The translations under genes and the position numbers were made by a program. Under the pieces are notes generated by a model. That model made no database searches. It worked only from the letters and a program-made list of their open reading frames with translations, and was not told the DNA's origin. Positions 1-8,043 of a stretch of DNA of 64,000 nt are shown piece after piece. Origin of the DNA: Macrococcoides equi. Lineage in GTDB: Bacteria; Bacillota; Bacilli; Staphylococcales; Staphylococcaceae. The stretch is from NCBI RefSeq assembly GCF_047425865.1, contig NZ_CP179735.1; one strand, written 5' to 3'. How positions within the stretch are numbered: the first letter of the stretch is position 1; the number at the start of each line of letters is the position of its first letter.

Positions 1-1
1 T

Positions 2-340
2 AATGTTACTAAAATGTGCTTCTTTATTGCTATTTGTTTCATTATTGCAATCATTGAATGGGTGATACTTGTTAAAATAATGAAAAAGAATATTCCATTG
101 TTTTCAAAGGTTGTCCTGCATGAGTCTACCAATAAAGAATCGGGTTATACCTCACATGATGATCGCAGCTATCTTTTAGATCAAACAGCTACAACATTAA
201 CTGAATTACGTCCTTCAGGTATTATCATCCATGATGGTAAACGGGTTGATGCGGTTAGTGAAGGTGCATTTATTAAGCGTGATAGAAATGTGCGAATTAT
301 AGAAGTTGAAGGTACCAGAGTTGTTGTAAGAGAAATTTAA
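2..340 (+). CDS. NfeD-like membrane protein, C-terminal part (5' end outside window)
   Basis: The reading frame is open from the first bases of the window, so the true start lies upstream; the ATG at 14 is only an internal Met. About 112 residues remain: one hydrophobic segment (roughly residues 5-25), then a soluble beta-rich tail ending in a conserved-looking NfeD/OB-fold pattern (SGIIIHDGKRVDAVSEG, then IIEVEGTRVVV). NfeD proteins are partners of SPFH/flotillin proteins, and floA follows 18 bp downstream, as yqeZ-floA does in Bacillus. The family call rests on the C-terminal pattern plus this context. The protease or long-form N-terminus cannot be assessed. Confidence 0.85.
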   Translation, partial: NVTKMCFFIAICFIIAIIEWVILVKIMKKNIPLFSKVVLHESTNKESGYTSHDDRSYLLDQTATTLTELRPSGIIIHDGKRVDAVSEGAFIKRDRNVRIIEVEGTRVVVREI

Positions 341-358
341 ATTTAAGGAGTGAAAGAA

Positions 359-1351
359 ATGGCTGGATTAGTTACGATAGGAATTATCGCGTTTATTGTT
401 CTGATTTTCCTGATGATTTTATTTTCATTTGTACCCGTTGGTTTGTGGATTTCAGCATTAGCAGCAGGTGTTAAAGTTGGTATTGGTACATTAGTAGGGA
501 TGCGTTTACGTCGAGTATCACCAAGACGTGTGATTGATCCATTAATCAAAGCGCATAAAGCCGGATTACATTTAACAACAAATCAATTAGAGTCACATTA
601 CTTAGCTGGTGGTAATGTTGACCGCGTTGTTGATGCGATTATTGCAGCACAACGTGCAGACATTAATTTGCCGTTTGAACGTGGAGCGGCAATTGACCTT
701 GCTGGTCGTGACGTCTTAGAGGCGGTTCAAATGTCTGTAAACCCTAAAGTTATTGAAACACCATTTATTGCGGGTGTTGCAATGAACGGTATTGAAGTGA
801 AGGCTAAAGCAAGAATTACAGTTCGTGCGAATATCGAGCGTTTAGTCGGTGGTGCGGGTGAAGAAACGATTGTTGCACGTGTTGGTGAAGGTATTGTTTC
901 AACAATTGGTTCTAGTGCATCACACACTTCAGTATTAGAGAACCCAGATATGATTTCTCAAACAGTGCTTGGTAAAGGATTAGATAGCGGTACTGCATTT
1001 GAGATTCTATCGATTGATATTGCTGATGTAGATATCGGTAAAAACATCGGAGCAGATTTACAAACTGAACAAGCCTTAGCGGATAAAAATATTGCACAAG
1101 CGAAAGCAGAGGAGCGTCGCGCGATGGCCGTTGCACAAGAACAGGAAATGAAAGCGCGAGTACAAGAAATGAGAGCGAAGGTTGTCGAGGCAGAAGCGGA
1201 AGTTCCTCTTGCTATGGCACAAGCATTGAAATCAGGTAATATCGGAGTTATGGATTACTATAATTTAAAGAATATTGAATCAGATACTGGCATGAGAAAT
1301 TCAATTAACAAAATGACGGATCCTAACAATAACGAAACGCCTAAAAAATAA
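359..1351 (+). CDS. floA: Flotillin-like protein FloA
   Basis: SPFH/band-7 scaffold protein of functional membrane microdomains. An N-terminal hydrophobic hairpin (about residues 1-35) is followed by a conserved block containing GTLVGMRLRRVSP, the SPFH domain to about residue 230, and a charged Ala/Glu-rich coiled coil (about 235-290) typical of flotillins. I start at the ATG at 359 because AAGGAG at 345-350 is 8 bases upstream; the GTG at 350 overlaps that Shine-Dalgarno sequence. Length is about 330 residues, normal for the family. It is probably co-transcribed with the nfeD-like gene before it and the coiled-coil gene after it. Confidence 0.96.
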   Translation: MAGLVTIGIIAFIVLIFLMILFSFVPVGLWISALAAGVKVGIGTLVGMRLRRVSPRRVIDPLIKAHKAGLHLTTNQLESHYLAGGNVDRVVDAIIAAQRADINLPFERGAAIDLAGRDVLEAVQMSVNPKVIETPFIAGVAMNGIEVKAKARITVRANIERLVGGAGEETIVARVGEGIVSTIGSSASHTSVLENPDMISQTVLGKGLDSGTAFEILSIDIADVDIGKNIGADLQTEQALADKNIAQAKAEERRAMAVAQEQEMKARVQEMRAKVVEAEAEVPLAMAQALKSGNIGVMDYYNLKNIESDTGMRNSINKMTDPNNNETPKK

Positions 1352-1362
1352 AGGGTGATAAG

Positions 1363-1941
1363 ATGAGTACAGGTTTTATCATATTTATTATTTTTTCTGT
1401 TATTAGCCTTGTATCTTCTTTGATAGAGAAATCTAATAAGGAAAAAAATCCAAATGTAAAACGTAAAGTTTCAACAACGCAACAAGGTTCTAAGCAAGTT
1501 ATGAAACAAATTCAAACAACGATGGAATCTCTGGAAAAAGAGTTTACTGAAATTAAAAAACACCCAGAAGCAATGCTTAATGAAAACGAACGAAGATTAA
1601 CAAATGATAAAAAACAGAATAATACTATTAAGCGTAAAGCACAAAATAAGGCTTCAGAACTAAAAGATGAAAAACAACACGTTGAACGTTCAGCTGCTAA
1701 AAAGATTCAAGCATTTGAAGAAAAGATAGTCGCTAAAGAAAAGTTATCTTTGGCTGAGCGTATAGCCAAAGTTGAAGCAGATCCTCATCTTTCTCCTAGA
1801 CAAAAAATGAATCGTATTAATATGATTCGAATGGAGAACGATATTGATAATGCTGGTTCGATTATTGATTTTACTCCTGAAAATACTTTGAAAGGCATCA
1901 TCTATAGTGAGATATTAGGACCTCCTAAAGCACGTCGTTAA
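1363..1941 (+). CDS. Hypothetical membrane-anchored coiled-coil protein
   Basis: 192 residues: one N-terminal membrane segment (about residues 3-20), then a long, highly charged Lys/Glu/Gln-rich helical region with coiled-coil character to about residue 145 and a short C-terminal globular tail. I recognise no catalytic motif or named domain. GGGTGAT just before the ATG is a good ribosome binding site. It starts 12 bp after floA and ends at a strong terminator, so it is the last gene of the nfeD-floA unit. In Bacillus this slot holds yqfB/yqfC/yqfD, which this protein does not resemble. A role alongside FloA is a guess from position only. Confidence 0.8.
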   Translation: MSTGFIIFIIFSVISLVSSLIEKSNKEKNPNVKRKVSTTQQGSKQVMKQIQTTMESLEKEFTEIKKHPEAMLNENERRLTNDKKQNNTIKRKAQNKASELKDEKQHVERSAAKKIQAFEEKIVAKEKLSLAERIAKVEADPHLSPRQKMNRINMIRMENDIDNAGSIIDFTPENTLKGIIYSEILGPPKARR

Positions 1942-1942
1942 T

Positions 1943-1977
1943 AACTAAGATACATAAGTATCTTAGTTATTTTTTTG
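1943..1977 (+). terminator. Intrinsic terminator after the floA operon
   Basis: An 11-bp perfect stem (AACTAAGATAC / GTATCTTAGTT, loop ATAA) runs into a T-rich tract. It closes the nfeD-floA-hypothetical unit. Confidence 0.92.
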
Positions 1978-2008
1978 TATTTTTGATAAAATAAAAGAGG
2001 GTGATGTT

Positions 2009-2437
2009 ATGCATTATAAAAGTATCATTAATACGTTTCAGAAAGTTACTGTAATATTAATAGTATTGTTAATCATACTCGCTTTTTATTTAAATCCTAT
2101 GCATAGTGGAATAATTTCTCTGCCTATTGGATGTATTCTGATATATGTTATTTTAAATGAACGATATATTATCAAATCACATTATTTAACGATAATAAAA
2201 GGATTTGAAAAGTATCAGATTAATATCAAAAATATTCAGGTATTAAACATTGTAAAATTTAATAAAGTATACTATGTTGAAATTATAATAAACGAAAAGA
2301 AGATTGTTGTCAGACCGTATGAAACAGAAAAATTTATTCATCATCTCATACATATTAATCCACAGATTAATATACAAAATTTTAATTCAGAAATTAAGGC
2401 GTTAACGAATTCTGCAATTAGTGAATCGCTTCAGTGA
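2009..2437 (+). CDS. Small membrane protein with PH-like domain
   Basis: 142 residues. Two hydrophobic segments lie close together (about residues 13-32 and 36-50). A soluble beta-rich part begins NERYIIKSHYLTIIKG, the strand-turn-strand pattern of YyaB-like bacterial PH domains (bPH_4). The ATG follows GAGGGTGAT. It stands alone between the floA terminator and phoH. The PH assignment is moderate: the pattern fits, but sequence similarity in this family is weak. No enzymatic motif is visible. Confidence 0.7.
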   Translation: MHYKSIINTFQKVTVILIVLLIILAFYLNPMHSGIISLPIGCILIYVILNERYIIKSHYLTIIKGFEKYQINIKNIQVLNIVKFNKVYYVEIIINEKKIVVRPYETEKFIHHLIHINPQINIQNFNSEIKALTNSAISESLQ

Positions 2438-2507
2438 GAATTAATTGTGTGTTACTGATGAGTTTGATACAGTTAAATAAAACGTTAAACATTAAAGGAG
2501 TCTTTGG

Positions 2508-3452
2508 ATGTCGCAAATTATCCGCTTTGATAATATTAATGAAGCACAAGCTATGCTTGGCAATCAAGATGAACATTTAAAATTTTTAGAATCATCATTT
2601 GATGTTGAAATACATACGAGAGGGCAAGAACTCACAATTTACGGTGAAGAAGATAAGATAACGATTGCTGAACATGTGGTGAAGAGTTTGCTGGATGTTA
2701 TACGTAAAGGCTCTGTCATCACTATGCGTGACGTACAATCTGCAGTCCAGATGGCTCAGAGTGGCACATTGCAATATCTTTCCGATCTTTATGATGAAGA
2801 AATCACAAAAGATGCTTACGGAAAATCTATCCGTGCAAAGACGTTAGGTCAAAGACTTTACGTACGACATATTAAGCATAATGATCTTGTATTTGGTATC
2901 GGTCCTGCAGGAACAGGTAAAACTTTTTTAGCTGTTGTAATGGCTGCGCAGGCTCTCCGAAATGGAAAAGTAAAACGTATAGTGTTAACTCGTCCAGCTG
3001 TTGAGGCAGGAGAGTCATTAGGATTTTTACCAGGTGATTTAAAGGAGAAAGTTGACCCATATCTCAGACCATTGTATGATGGACTGCATTTTGTGTTAGG
3101 CACTGAACATACGGCAAGATTAATGGAGCGAGGTATGATTGAGATAGCACCACTTGCTTATATGAGAGGAAGAACTTTAGAGGATGCTTTTGTAATTCTA
3201 GATGAAGCACAAAATACTACCCATGCACAAATGAAGATGTTTTTAACTCGATTAGGATTTGGTTCGAAAATGGTTATTACGGGTGATGAAACTCAAATTG
3301 ATTTACCGAAAGGTGTTAAAAGTGGTCTGATTGAAGCAGTTCAGAGACTGGGTAAAGTATCTGGCATTGAAGTGCACCATTTTGATTCAGCTGATGTTGT
3401 AAGACATCCATTAGTAGGGAAAATAATTAACGCATATGAGGGTGATGAATAA
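2508..3452 (+). CDS. phoH: PhoH-like ATPase
   Basis: 314-residue P-loop ATPase of the PhoH family, probably RNA-linked. A short N-terminal KH-like region is followed by a Walker A motif GPAGTGKT at about residue 132 and a Walker B DEAQ at about residue 232. AAAGGAG lies 7 bases before the ATG. The stop codon overlaps the ybeY start (TAATG at 3451), so the two are translationally coupled. The order phoH-ybeY-dgkA-cdd-era-recO is conserved in Bacillus and Staphylococcus and links ribosome maturation with RNA quality control. The molecular substrate of PhoH is not established. Confidence 0.97.
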   Translation: MSQIIRFDNINEAQAMLGNQDEHLKFLESSFDVEIHTRGQELTIYGEEDKITIAEHVVKSLLDVIRKGSVITMRDVQSAVQMAQSGTLQYLSDLYDEEITKDAYGKSIRAKTLGQRLYVRHIKHNDLVFGIGPAGTGKTFLAVVMAAQALRNGKVKRIVLTRPAVEAGESLGFLPGDLKEKVDPYLRPLYDGLHFVLGTEHTARLMERGMIEIAPLAYMRGRTLEDAFVILDEAQNTTHAQMKMFLTRLGFGSKMVITGDETQIDLPKGVKSGLIEAVQRLGKVSGIEVHHFDSADVVRHPLVGKIINAYEGDE

Positions 3453-3916
3453 TGTTAACAGTTGATTTTATTGATGAAAATGAATTGATTACTGCAGTTC
3501 AGTTAGATGAGATTGAAAAGCTTCTTCAATTTGCTGCAGAACAAGAAGGTATTGACGAGGATGCTGAAGTTGCAGTGTCATTTGTTGATGAAGAGGAAAT
3601 CCAGACAATTAATAAATCATACCGTAACAAGGATAGTGTGACGGATGTAATTAGTTTCGCACTAGAAGAAGGAGAAGATGAAGATTATGAGATGCCCGAT
3701 GTACCACGTGTATTAGGGGATATCATTATATGTGTGAAACGTGCTGAAGAACAAGCAGAAGATTTTGGGCATTCGATAGAACGTGAACTTGGTTTTTTAA
3801 GCGTACATGGATTATTGCACTTACTTGGTTATGACCATATGAATGAAGTGGATGAGAAAAAGATGTTTGGCAGACAAGATGAAATATTAAACGCATATGG
3901 GTTAACGAGAGAATAA
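3452..3916 (+). CDS. ybeY: Endoribonuclease / rRNA maturation factor YbeY
   Basis: 154 residues, normal family length. The zinc-binding signature HGLLHLLGYDH (HxxxHxxGYDH type) is complete at about residues 119-129. YbeY acts in 16S rRNA 3'-end maturation and 70S ribosome quality control. The start overlaps the phoH stop and the end overlaps the dgkA start, so translation is coupled through three genes. Confidence 0.97.
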   Translation: MLTVDFIDENELITAVQLDEIEKLLQFAAEQEGIDEDAEVAVSFVDEEEIQTINKSYRNKDSVTDVISFALEEGEDEDYEMPDVPRVLGDIIICVKRAEEQAEDFGHSIERELGFLSVHGLLHLLGYDHMNEVDEKKMFGRQDEILNAYGLTRE

Positions 3917-4263
3917 TGATGAAACGATTTGCATATCCATTACAAGGATTTTTAACGCTCTTAAAAAAAGACAAAAATTTTATTTTGCACTTGATCGCTG
4001 CGTTCATCGTTGTACTAGCTGCAATTTTTTTTAGAATCAGTCATACTGAATGGATGTTTATCATTATTTCTATATTTTCGGTATTGTTTATGGAGGTTAT
4101 TAATACTTCGGTGGAATATGTTGTTGACCTTGTGACAGAGGATTATCACGTGTTAGCAAAACATGCCAAGGATACAGCAGCTTTGGCAGTACTATTAGCC
4201 TCACTCATGAGTGCGATTATTGGATTAATCATTTTTCTGCCCTATGTACTGGCGTTATTTTAA
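3916..4263 (+). CDS. dgkA: Undecaprenol / diacylglycerol kinase (DgkA family)
   Basis: 115 residues with three hydrophobic segments (about 17-45, 50-70, 95-115). The family signature EVINTSVEYVVDLV is present at about residues 57-70. In Gram-positive bacteria this small integral membrane kinase mainly phosphorylates undecaprenol, feeding lipid carrier into wall synthesis. Its ATG overlaps the ybeY stop. Confidence 0.95.
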   Translation: MMKRFAYPLQGFLTLLKKDKNFILHLIAAFIVVLAAIFFRISHTEWMFIIISIFSVLFMEVINTSVEYVVDLVTEDYHVLAKHAKDTAALAVLLASLMSAIIGLIIFLPYVLALF

Positions 4264-4296
4264 TCCTCAAAATTAATGATGAAAAGAGAGTGTAAA

Positions 4297-4704
4297 ATGA
4301 AAAAAGAATGGTTTGAAGGAGTTCTAAAAGCTCGCGAACAAGCATATGCACCTTATTCAAAATTTAAAGTAGGTGCATTTTTAATATGTAAGGATGGCAA
4401 GACATTTAATGGATGTAACGTTGAAAATGCAGCATACGGAGATACAATCTGTGCTGAGCGCACTGCTTTTGTTTCAGCAATCGCTGCAGGATACAAACCT
4501 TGTGATTTTGAAGCACTGGTTGTCACAACAGATACTAAGACACCATCTTCACCATGTGGTTCATGCAGACAAGTCATAAAAGAAATGTGTGAAGATGATA
4601 TGCCGGTATTTTTAACAAATATTCATGGTGAAGTTATTAAACAAACAGTAGATGAATTATTACCATTAGGTTTTTCAGGAAGGGATTTAGAAGATGTCAA
4701 ATAA
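4297..4704 (+). CDS. cdd: Cytidine deaminase
   Basis: Deaminates cytidine and deoxycytidine for pyrimidine salvage. Zinc and catalytic motifs are intact: CAERTAF at about residue 52 and PCGSCRQ at about residues 85-91. I choose the ATG at 4297 (135 residues, standard length) because GAGAG precedes it at normal spacing; starts at 4276/4279 lack a ribosome binding site and would add seven unconserved residues. The 3' end overlaps era by 11 bases. Confidence 0.96.
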   Translation: MKKEWFEGVLKAREQAYAPYSKFKVGAFLICKDGKTFNGCNVENAAYGDTICAERTAFVSAIAAGYKPCDFEALVVTTDTKTPSSPCGSCRQVIKEMCEDDMPVFLTNIHGEVIKQTVDELLPLGFSGRDLEDVK

Positions 4705-5596
4705 ATTTAAATCAGGATTCGTAGCCATAATAGGCCGTCCTAATGTAGGTAAATCAACATTTATGAATAAGGTACTTGGGCAAAAAGTTGCGATAATGTC
4801 AGATAAAGCGCAAACTACTCGTAATAAAGTACAAGGTGTGTTAACGACTGAACAATCACAAATTATATTTATTGATACACCTGGTATTCATAAACCTAAA
4901 CATGTTTTAGGTGATTATATGATGAAAATTGCTAAAAATACTTTAAGAGAAGTTGATGCAATTTTATTTATGGTAAACGTCGAAGAAAGTTTAGGACGTG
5001 GAGATGAATTTATTATTGAATTACTAAAATCCAATCGAACGCCAATATTTTTAGTGCTAAACAAAATTGATAAAATTCATCCAGATCAATTGATTAAAGA
5101 AATTGAAAAATATAAAGATTTACTGCCTTTTGCTGAAGTCGTTCCGATTTCTGCATTGCAGGGTAATAATGTTGATCGTTTAGTTGAAGTCATTGAAGGA
5201 TATATGCCTGAAGGACCGATGTATTATCCGAAAGACCAAATATCAGATCATCCAGAAGAATTTATTGTTGCTGAACTAATTAGAGAAAAAGCTTTGCATC
5301 TAACAAGTCAGGAAATACCGCATGCAATTGGAGTACAGGTAGAAAAGATGACCCGTGTTTCTGAGGATAAGGTTGATATTGAGGCAACCATCTATATTGA
5401 ACGTGACTCACAAAAAGGGATAATCATAGGAAAAAAAGGTTCAATGCTAAAACAAATTGGCCAAAATGCACGTAAAGATATCGAAATGTTATTAGGCTCT
5501 AAAGTATATCTGGAGTTATGGGTTAAAGTGCAGAAAGATTGGCGCAATAAACCGAACTTTATCCGTCAGATTGGATATAGAGAAGATGAATATTAA
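4694..5596 (+). CDS. era: GTPase Era
   Basis: Essential GTPase that binds 16S rRNA near its 3' end during 30S assembly. The 300 residues include the G1 motif GRPNVGKS (about 14-21), G3 DTPG (about 61), G4 NKID (about 122) and a C-terminal KH domain with IIIGKKGSMLKQIG. It overlaps cdd at its start and is directly followed by recO (TAATG overlap at 5595). Confidence 0.98.
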   Translation: MSNKFKSGFVAIIGRPNVGKSTFMNKVLGQKVAIMSDKAQTTRNKVQGVLTTEQSQIIFIDTPGIHKPKHVLGDYMMKIAKNTLREVDAILFMVNVEESLGRGDEFIIELLKSNRTPIFLVLNKIDKIHPDQLIKEIEKYKDLLPFAEVVPISALQGNNVDRLVEVIEGYMPEGPMYYPKDQISDHPEEFIVAELIREKALHLTSQEIPHAIGVQVEKMTRVSEDKVDIEATIYIERDSQKGIIIGKKGSMLKQIGQNARKDIEMLLGSKVYLELWVKVQKDWRNKPNFIRQIGYREDEY

Positions 5597-6339
5597 TGCT
5601 TAAAAAATCTGTTGGTATTGTTATTAAGAGGGTTGAATATAGTGATAATCATTTGATTATCACTTTTTTAAATGAAGCGGGTGTCAAAGTTGCGGTGATG
5701 GCAAGAAATGCACGTAAGTCTTCAAAGTATGGATCAGGACTAGATTTATTCTATGAGAACATTTTTATTTTTAACCAATTTAAAGGGATGGGTACACTTA
5801 GTTCAGTTGATACGTTAGACAGTCATTATGCAATACGCAGTGATATTATGAAATTATCCTATGCGCAGTATATTGTGGAACTGATTGATAGAGGTATTAC
5901 TGAGGAGATAAGTAATCAGTTCGTATATCAATATTTAAAGTTTGGTCTGGATAGAATCTCTTCAGGGGATAATGAAGCATTGATTGCCCTTTTTGTGTCT
6001 TTAAAGATGATGCCGCTGTATGGGTACGAGCCCAACTTTAGCTATAGTACACATGATGGCTCAATGAATCATGAAGATTTTATAGCCTATTCCTTTAAGT
6101 ATAATAGTGTTATTACACAATTTGGCATTACAGATGATCCTCATGCGATTAACATCTCTAATCGTGCATTGTACATGCTTTATTTACTCAATGAAGTACC
6201 GATTGAAAAGCTCAAAGATATGAATATCAATGCTAAACTCGTGTCAGAGATGGAAGACTTGGTGTTTAAAATGTACGATGAATTTACAGGTGTTTATTTG
6301 AAATCACGAAAAATAATTGAACAATTGCATAGAATGTAA
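5596..6339 (+). CDS. recO: DNA repair protein RecO
   Basis: Recombination mediator that loads RecA with RecF/RecR. 247 residues, with an N-terminal OB-fold opening (VGIVIKRVEYSDNHLIITFLN) followed by the alpha-helical region. The Cys-rich zinc motif found in some RecO proteins is not seen, as is usual in staphylococci. It is the last gene of the phoH-ybeY-dgkA-cdd-era-recO unit, which ends at the hairpin just downstream. Confidence 0.93.
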   Translation: MLKKSVGIVIKRVEYSDNHLIITFLNEAGVKVAVMARNARKSSKYGSGLDLFYENIFIFNQFKGMGTLSSVDTLDSHYAIRSDIMKLSYAQYIVELIDRGITEEISNQFVYQYLKFGLDRISSGDNEALIALFVSLKMMPLYGYEPNFSYSTHDGSMNHEDFIAYSFKYNSVITQFGITDDPHAINISNRALYMLYLLNEVPIEKLKDMNINAKLVSEMEDLVFKMYDEFTGVYLKSRKIIEQLHRM

Positions 6340-6368
6340 AAAAGCACTCACGGTTAATGAGTGCTTTT
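6338..6368. terminator. Bidirectional terminator between recO and glyS
   Basis: The stem GCACTCA / TGAGTGC with a 7-base loop is flanked by A-run and T-run, so it can serve the converging recO (+) and glyS (-) transcripts. Confidence 0.85.
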
Positions 6369-6372
6369 AAAA

Positions 6373-7761
6373 TTAAAATTTAATTTTTTCATCTAAGAAT
6401 GATTTTACTTCGCTAATTGGCATACGGACTTGTTCCATTGTATCACGATCACGTATTGTCACCTGATAATCTTCTAATGAATCGAAGTCAAATGTAATAC
6501 AGAATGGTGTACCAATTTCATCTTGTCTACGGTAACGTTTACCGATAGATTGACTTTCATCAAAATCAATTGAGAAGTAGGCACTTAATTCTTCGTATAC
6601 TTTCATTGCTTCAGCCGAAAGCTTTTTACTTAATGGCAAGATCGCAGCTTTATACGGAGCAAGTGCAGGATGGAAACGCAATACTGTTCGTTTATCGTCT
6701 CCTTCCAGTACTTCTTCATCATACGCATCACAAAGGAAGGCTAATGTAACACGATCAGCTCCTAAAGATGGTTCGATGACATATGGTACATATTTTTCGC
6801 CAGTTTCCTGATCGTGATATTTAAAATCATCACCAGATGCATTCATATGGGCATTTAAGTCGAAATCTGTACGGCTTGCAATTCCCCATAATTCACCCCA
6901 ACCGAATGGGAACTTATATTCAATATCAGTTGTAGCATTTGAATAGTGTGATAATTCATCTTCGTCATGATCACGCATTTTTGTGTTTTCTTCTTTTACA
7001 CCTAAATCTTTTAACCATTTCGCAGCAAAGTTTTTCCAGTATTCCTGCCACTCGATTTCAGTGCCAGGTTTACAGAAAAATTCTAATTCCATTTGTTCAA
7101 ATTCTCGTGTACGGAAGATAAAGTTACCTGGTGTAATTTCGTTACGGAATGATTTACCAACTTGTGCAATACCGAAAGGTAATTTTTTTCGCATTGAACG
7201 TTGAACATTTTTATAGTTAACAAAAATTCCTTGAGCTGTTTCGGGACGTAGGAAAATTTCATTTGTAGATGATTCGGTAACACCTTGGAATGTTTTGAAC
7301 ATTAAGTTAAACTGGCGAATATCTGTCCAATTTGCTGTACCAGATTCAGGACAAACGATGCCCTTATCATCTATAAATTGTTTCATTTCCTCAAAACTCA
7401 TACCATCTGCAATAAAATGCTCATCGCCTTGTGCATGCATATAATCTTCTATTAATTTGTCTGCACGATAACGAATTTTAGAATCTTTATTATCGATCAT
7501 TGGGTCATTGAAATTAGATAGGTGACCACTTGCATCCCAAGTTTTAGGGTTCATAAGTATAGCAGCATCAAGTCCAACGTTATAAGGAGATTGCTGAACG
7601 AACTTTTGCCACCAGGCACGCTTCACGTTATTTTTTAAATCCACACCTAACGGACCGTAGTCCCAAGTGTTAGCTAAACCACCATAAATTTCACTACCAG
7701 GAAATACAAAGCCACGATGTTTAGCGAGGTTTACAATTGTTTCCATCTTGTTTTCTGTCAT
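6373..7761 (-). CDS. glyS: Glycyl-tRNA synthetase (single-chain, class II)
   Basis: Charges tRNA-Gly. About 462 residues with class II motifs visible (RPETAQGIFVNY; FRTREFEQMELEFF; SLGADRVTLAFL) and an anticodon-binding C-terminal domain. This is the alpha2 type used by staphylococci, not the GlyQS alpha2beta2 type of Bacillus. I start at the ATG complementary to 7759-7761, 8 bases after GGAGG; the 5-residue longer frame lacks such a site. Expression is under the T-box leader just upstream. Confidence 0.97.
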   Translation of the reverse strand: MTENKMETIVNLAKHRGFVFPGSEIYGGLANTWDYGPLGVDLKNNVKRAWWQKFVQQSPYNVGLDAAILMNPKTWDASGHLSNFNDPMIDNKDSKIRYRADKLIEDYMHAQGDEHFIADGMSFEEMKQFIDDKGIVCPESGTANWTDIRQFNLMFKTFQGVTESSTNEIFLRPETAQGIFVNYKNVQRSMRKKLPFGIAQVGKSFRNEITPGNFIFRTREFEQMELEFFCKPGTEIEWQEYWKNFAAKWLKDLGVKEENTKMRDHDEDELSHYSNATTDIEYKFPFGWGELWGIASRTDFDLNAHMNASGDDFKYHDQETGEKYVPYVIEPSLGADRVTLAFLCDAYDEEVLEGDDKRTVLRFHPALAPYKAAILPLSKKLSAEAMKVYEELSAYFSIDFDESQSIGKRYRRQDEIGTPFCITFDFDSLEDYQVTIRDRDTMEQVRMPISEVKSFLDEKIKF

Positions 7762-7805
7762 AATGATATCCTCCATTTATTTTTTGAGTAAACAAAAATT
7801 TGAAA

Positions 7806-7948
7806 TAAAAAAGTCCCAAGGCAAAATTTTGCCTTGGGACGAGTATATTTACCCGCGGTTCCACCCAAATTAGTGTTTACTCGCTCTTAGTTATTAAAAT
7901 ATTCATTGCGCCAATTGATTGTTAAGCTTTCACCATCCTTAACTCGCT
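7806..7948 (-). ncRNA. T-box leader of glyS
   Basis: On the minus strand the T-box core TGGAACCGCG is complementary to 7854-7863. It is followed by a long terminator stem (GTCCCAAGGCAAAA / TTTTGCCTTGGGAC, 7813-7840) and a T-run at 7806-7812. Uncharged tRNA-Gly should pair with the T-box bulge and favour the antiterminator. A GGC glycine codon, complementary to 7910-7912, is a possible specifier; I could not fold Stem I by eye, so this is uncertain. The 5' part looks compact. Confidence 0.93.
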
Positions 7949-7955
7949 TAAATAA

Positions 7956-7984
7956 AATATAACATGAAAATGCATTGAGCTCAA
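7956..7984 (-). promoter_or_regulatory. Probable glyS promoter
   Basis: On the minus strand, TTGAGC (complement of 7979-7984) and TATATT (complement of 7956-7961) are 17 bases apart and sit just upstream of the T-box leader. The ccpN promoter diverges from it 16 bp away. Confidence 0.5.
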
Positions 7985-8000
7985 TTAATATACGATTCAT

Positions 8001-8029
8001 TTGTAAATTTTTTTGATAGTCGCTATAAT
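8001..8029 (+). promoter_or_regulatory. Probable ccpN promoter
   Basis: TTGTAA at 8001-8006 and a consensus TATAAT at 8024-8029 with a 17-base spacer. Transcription would begin near 8036, leaving an unusually short leader before the first in-frame ATG (8044). Confidence 0.6.
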
Positions 8030-8043
8030 AAAATTAAGAAACT

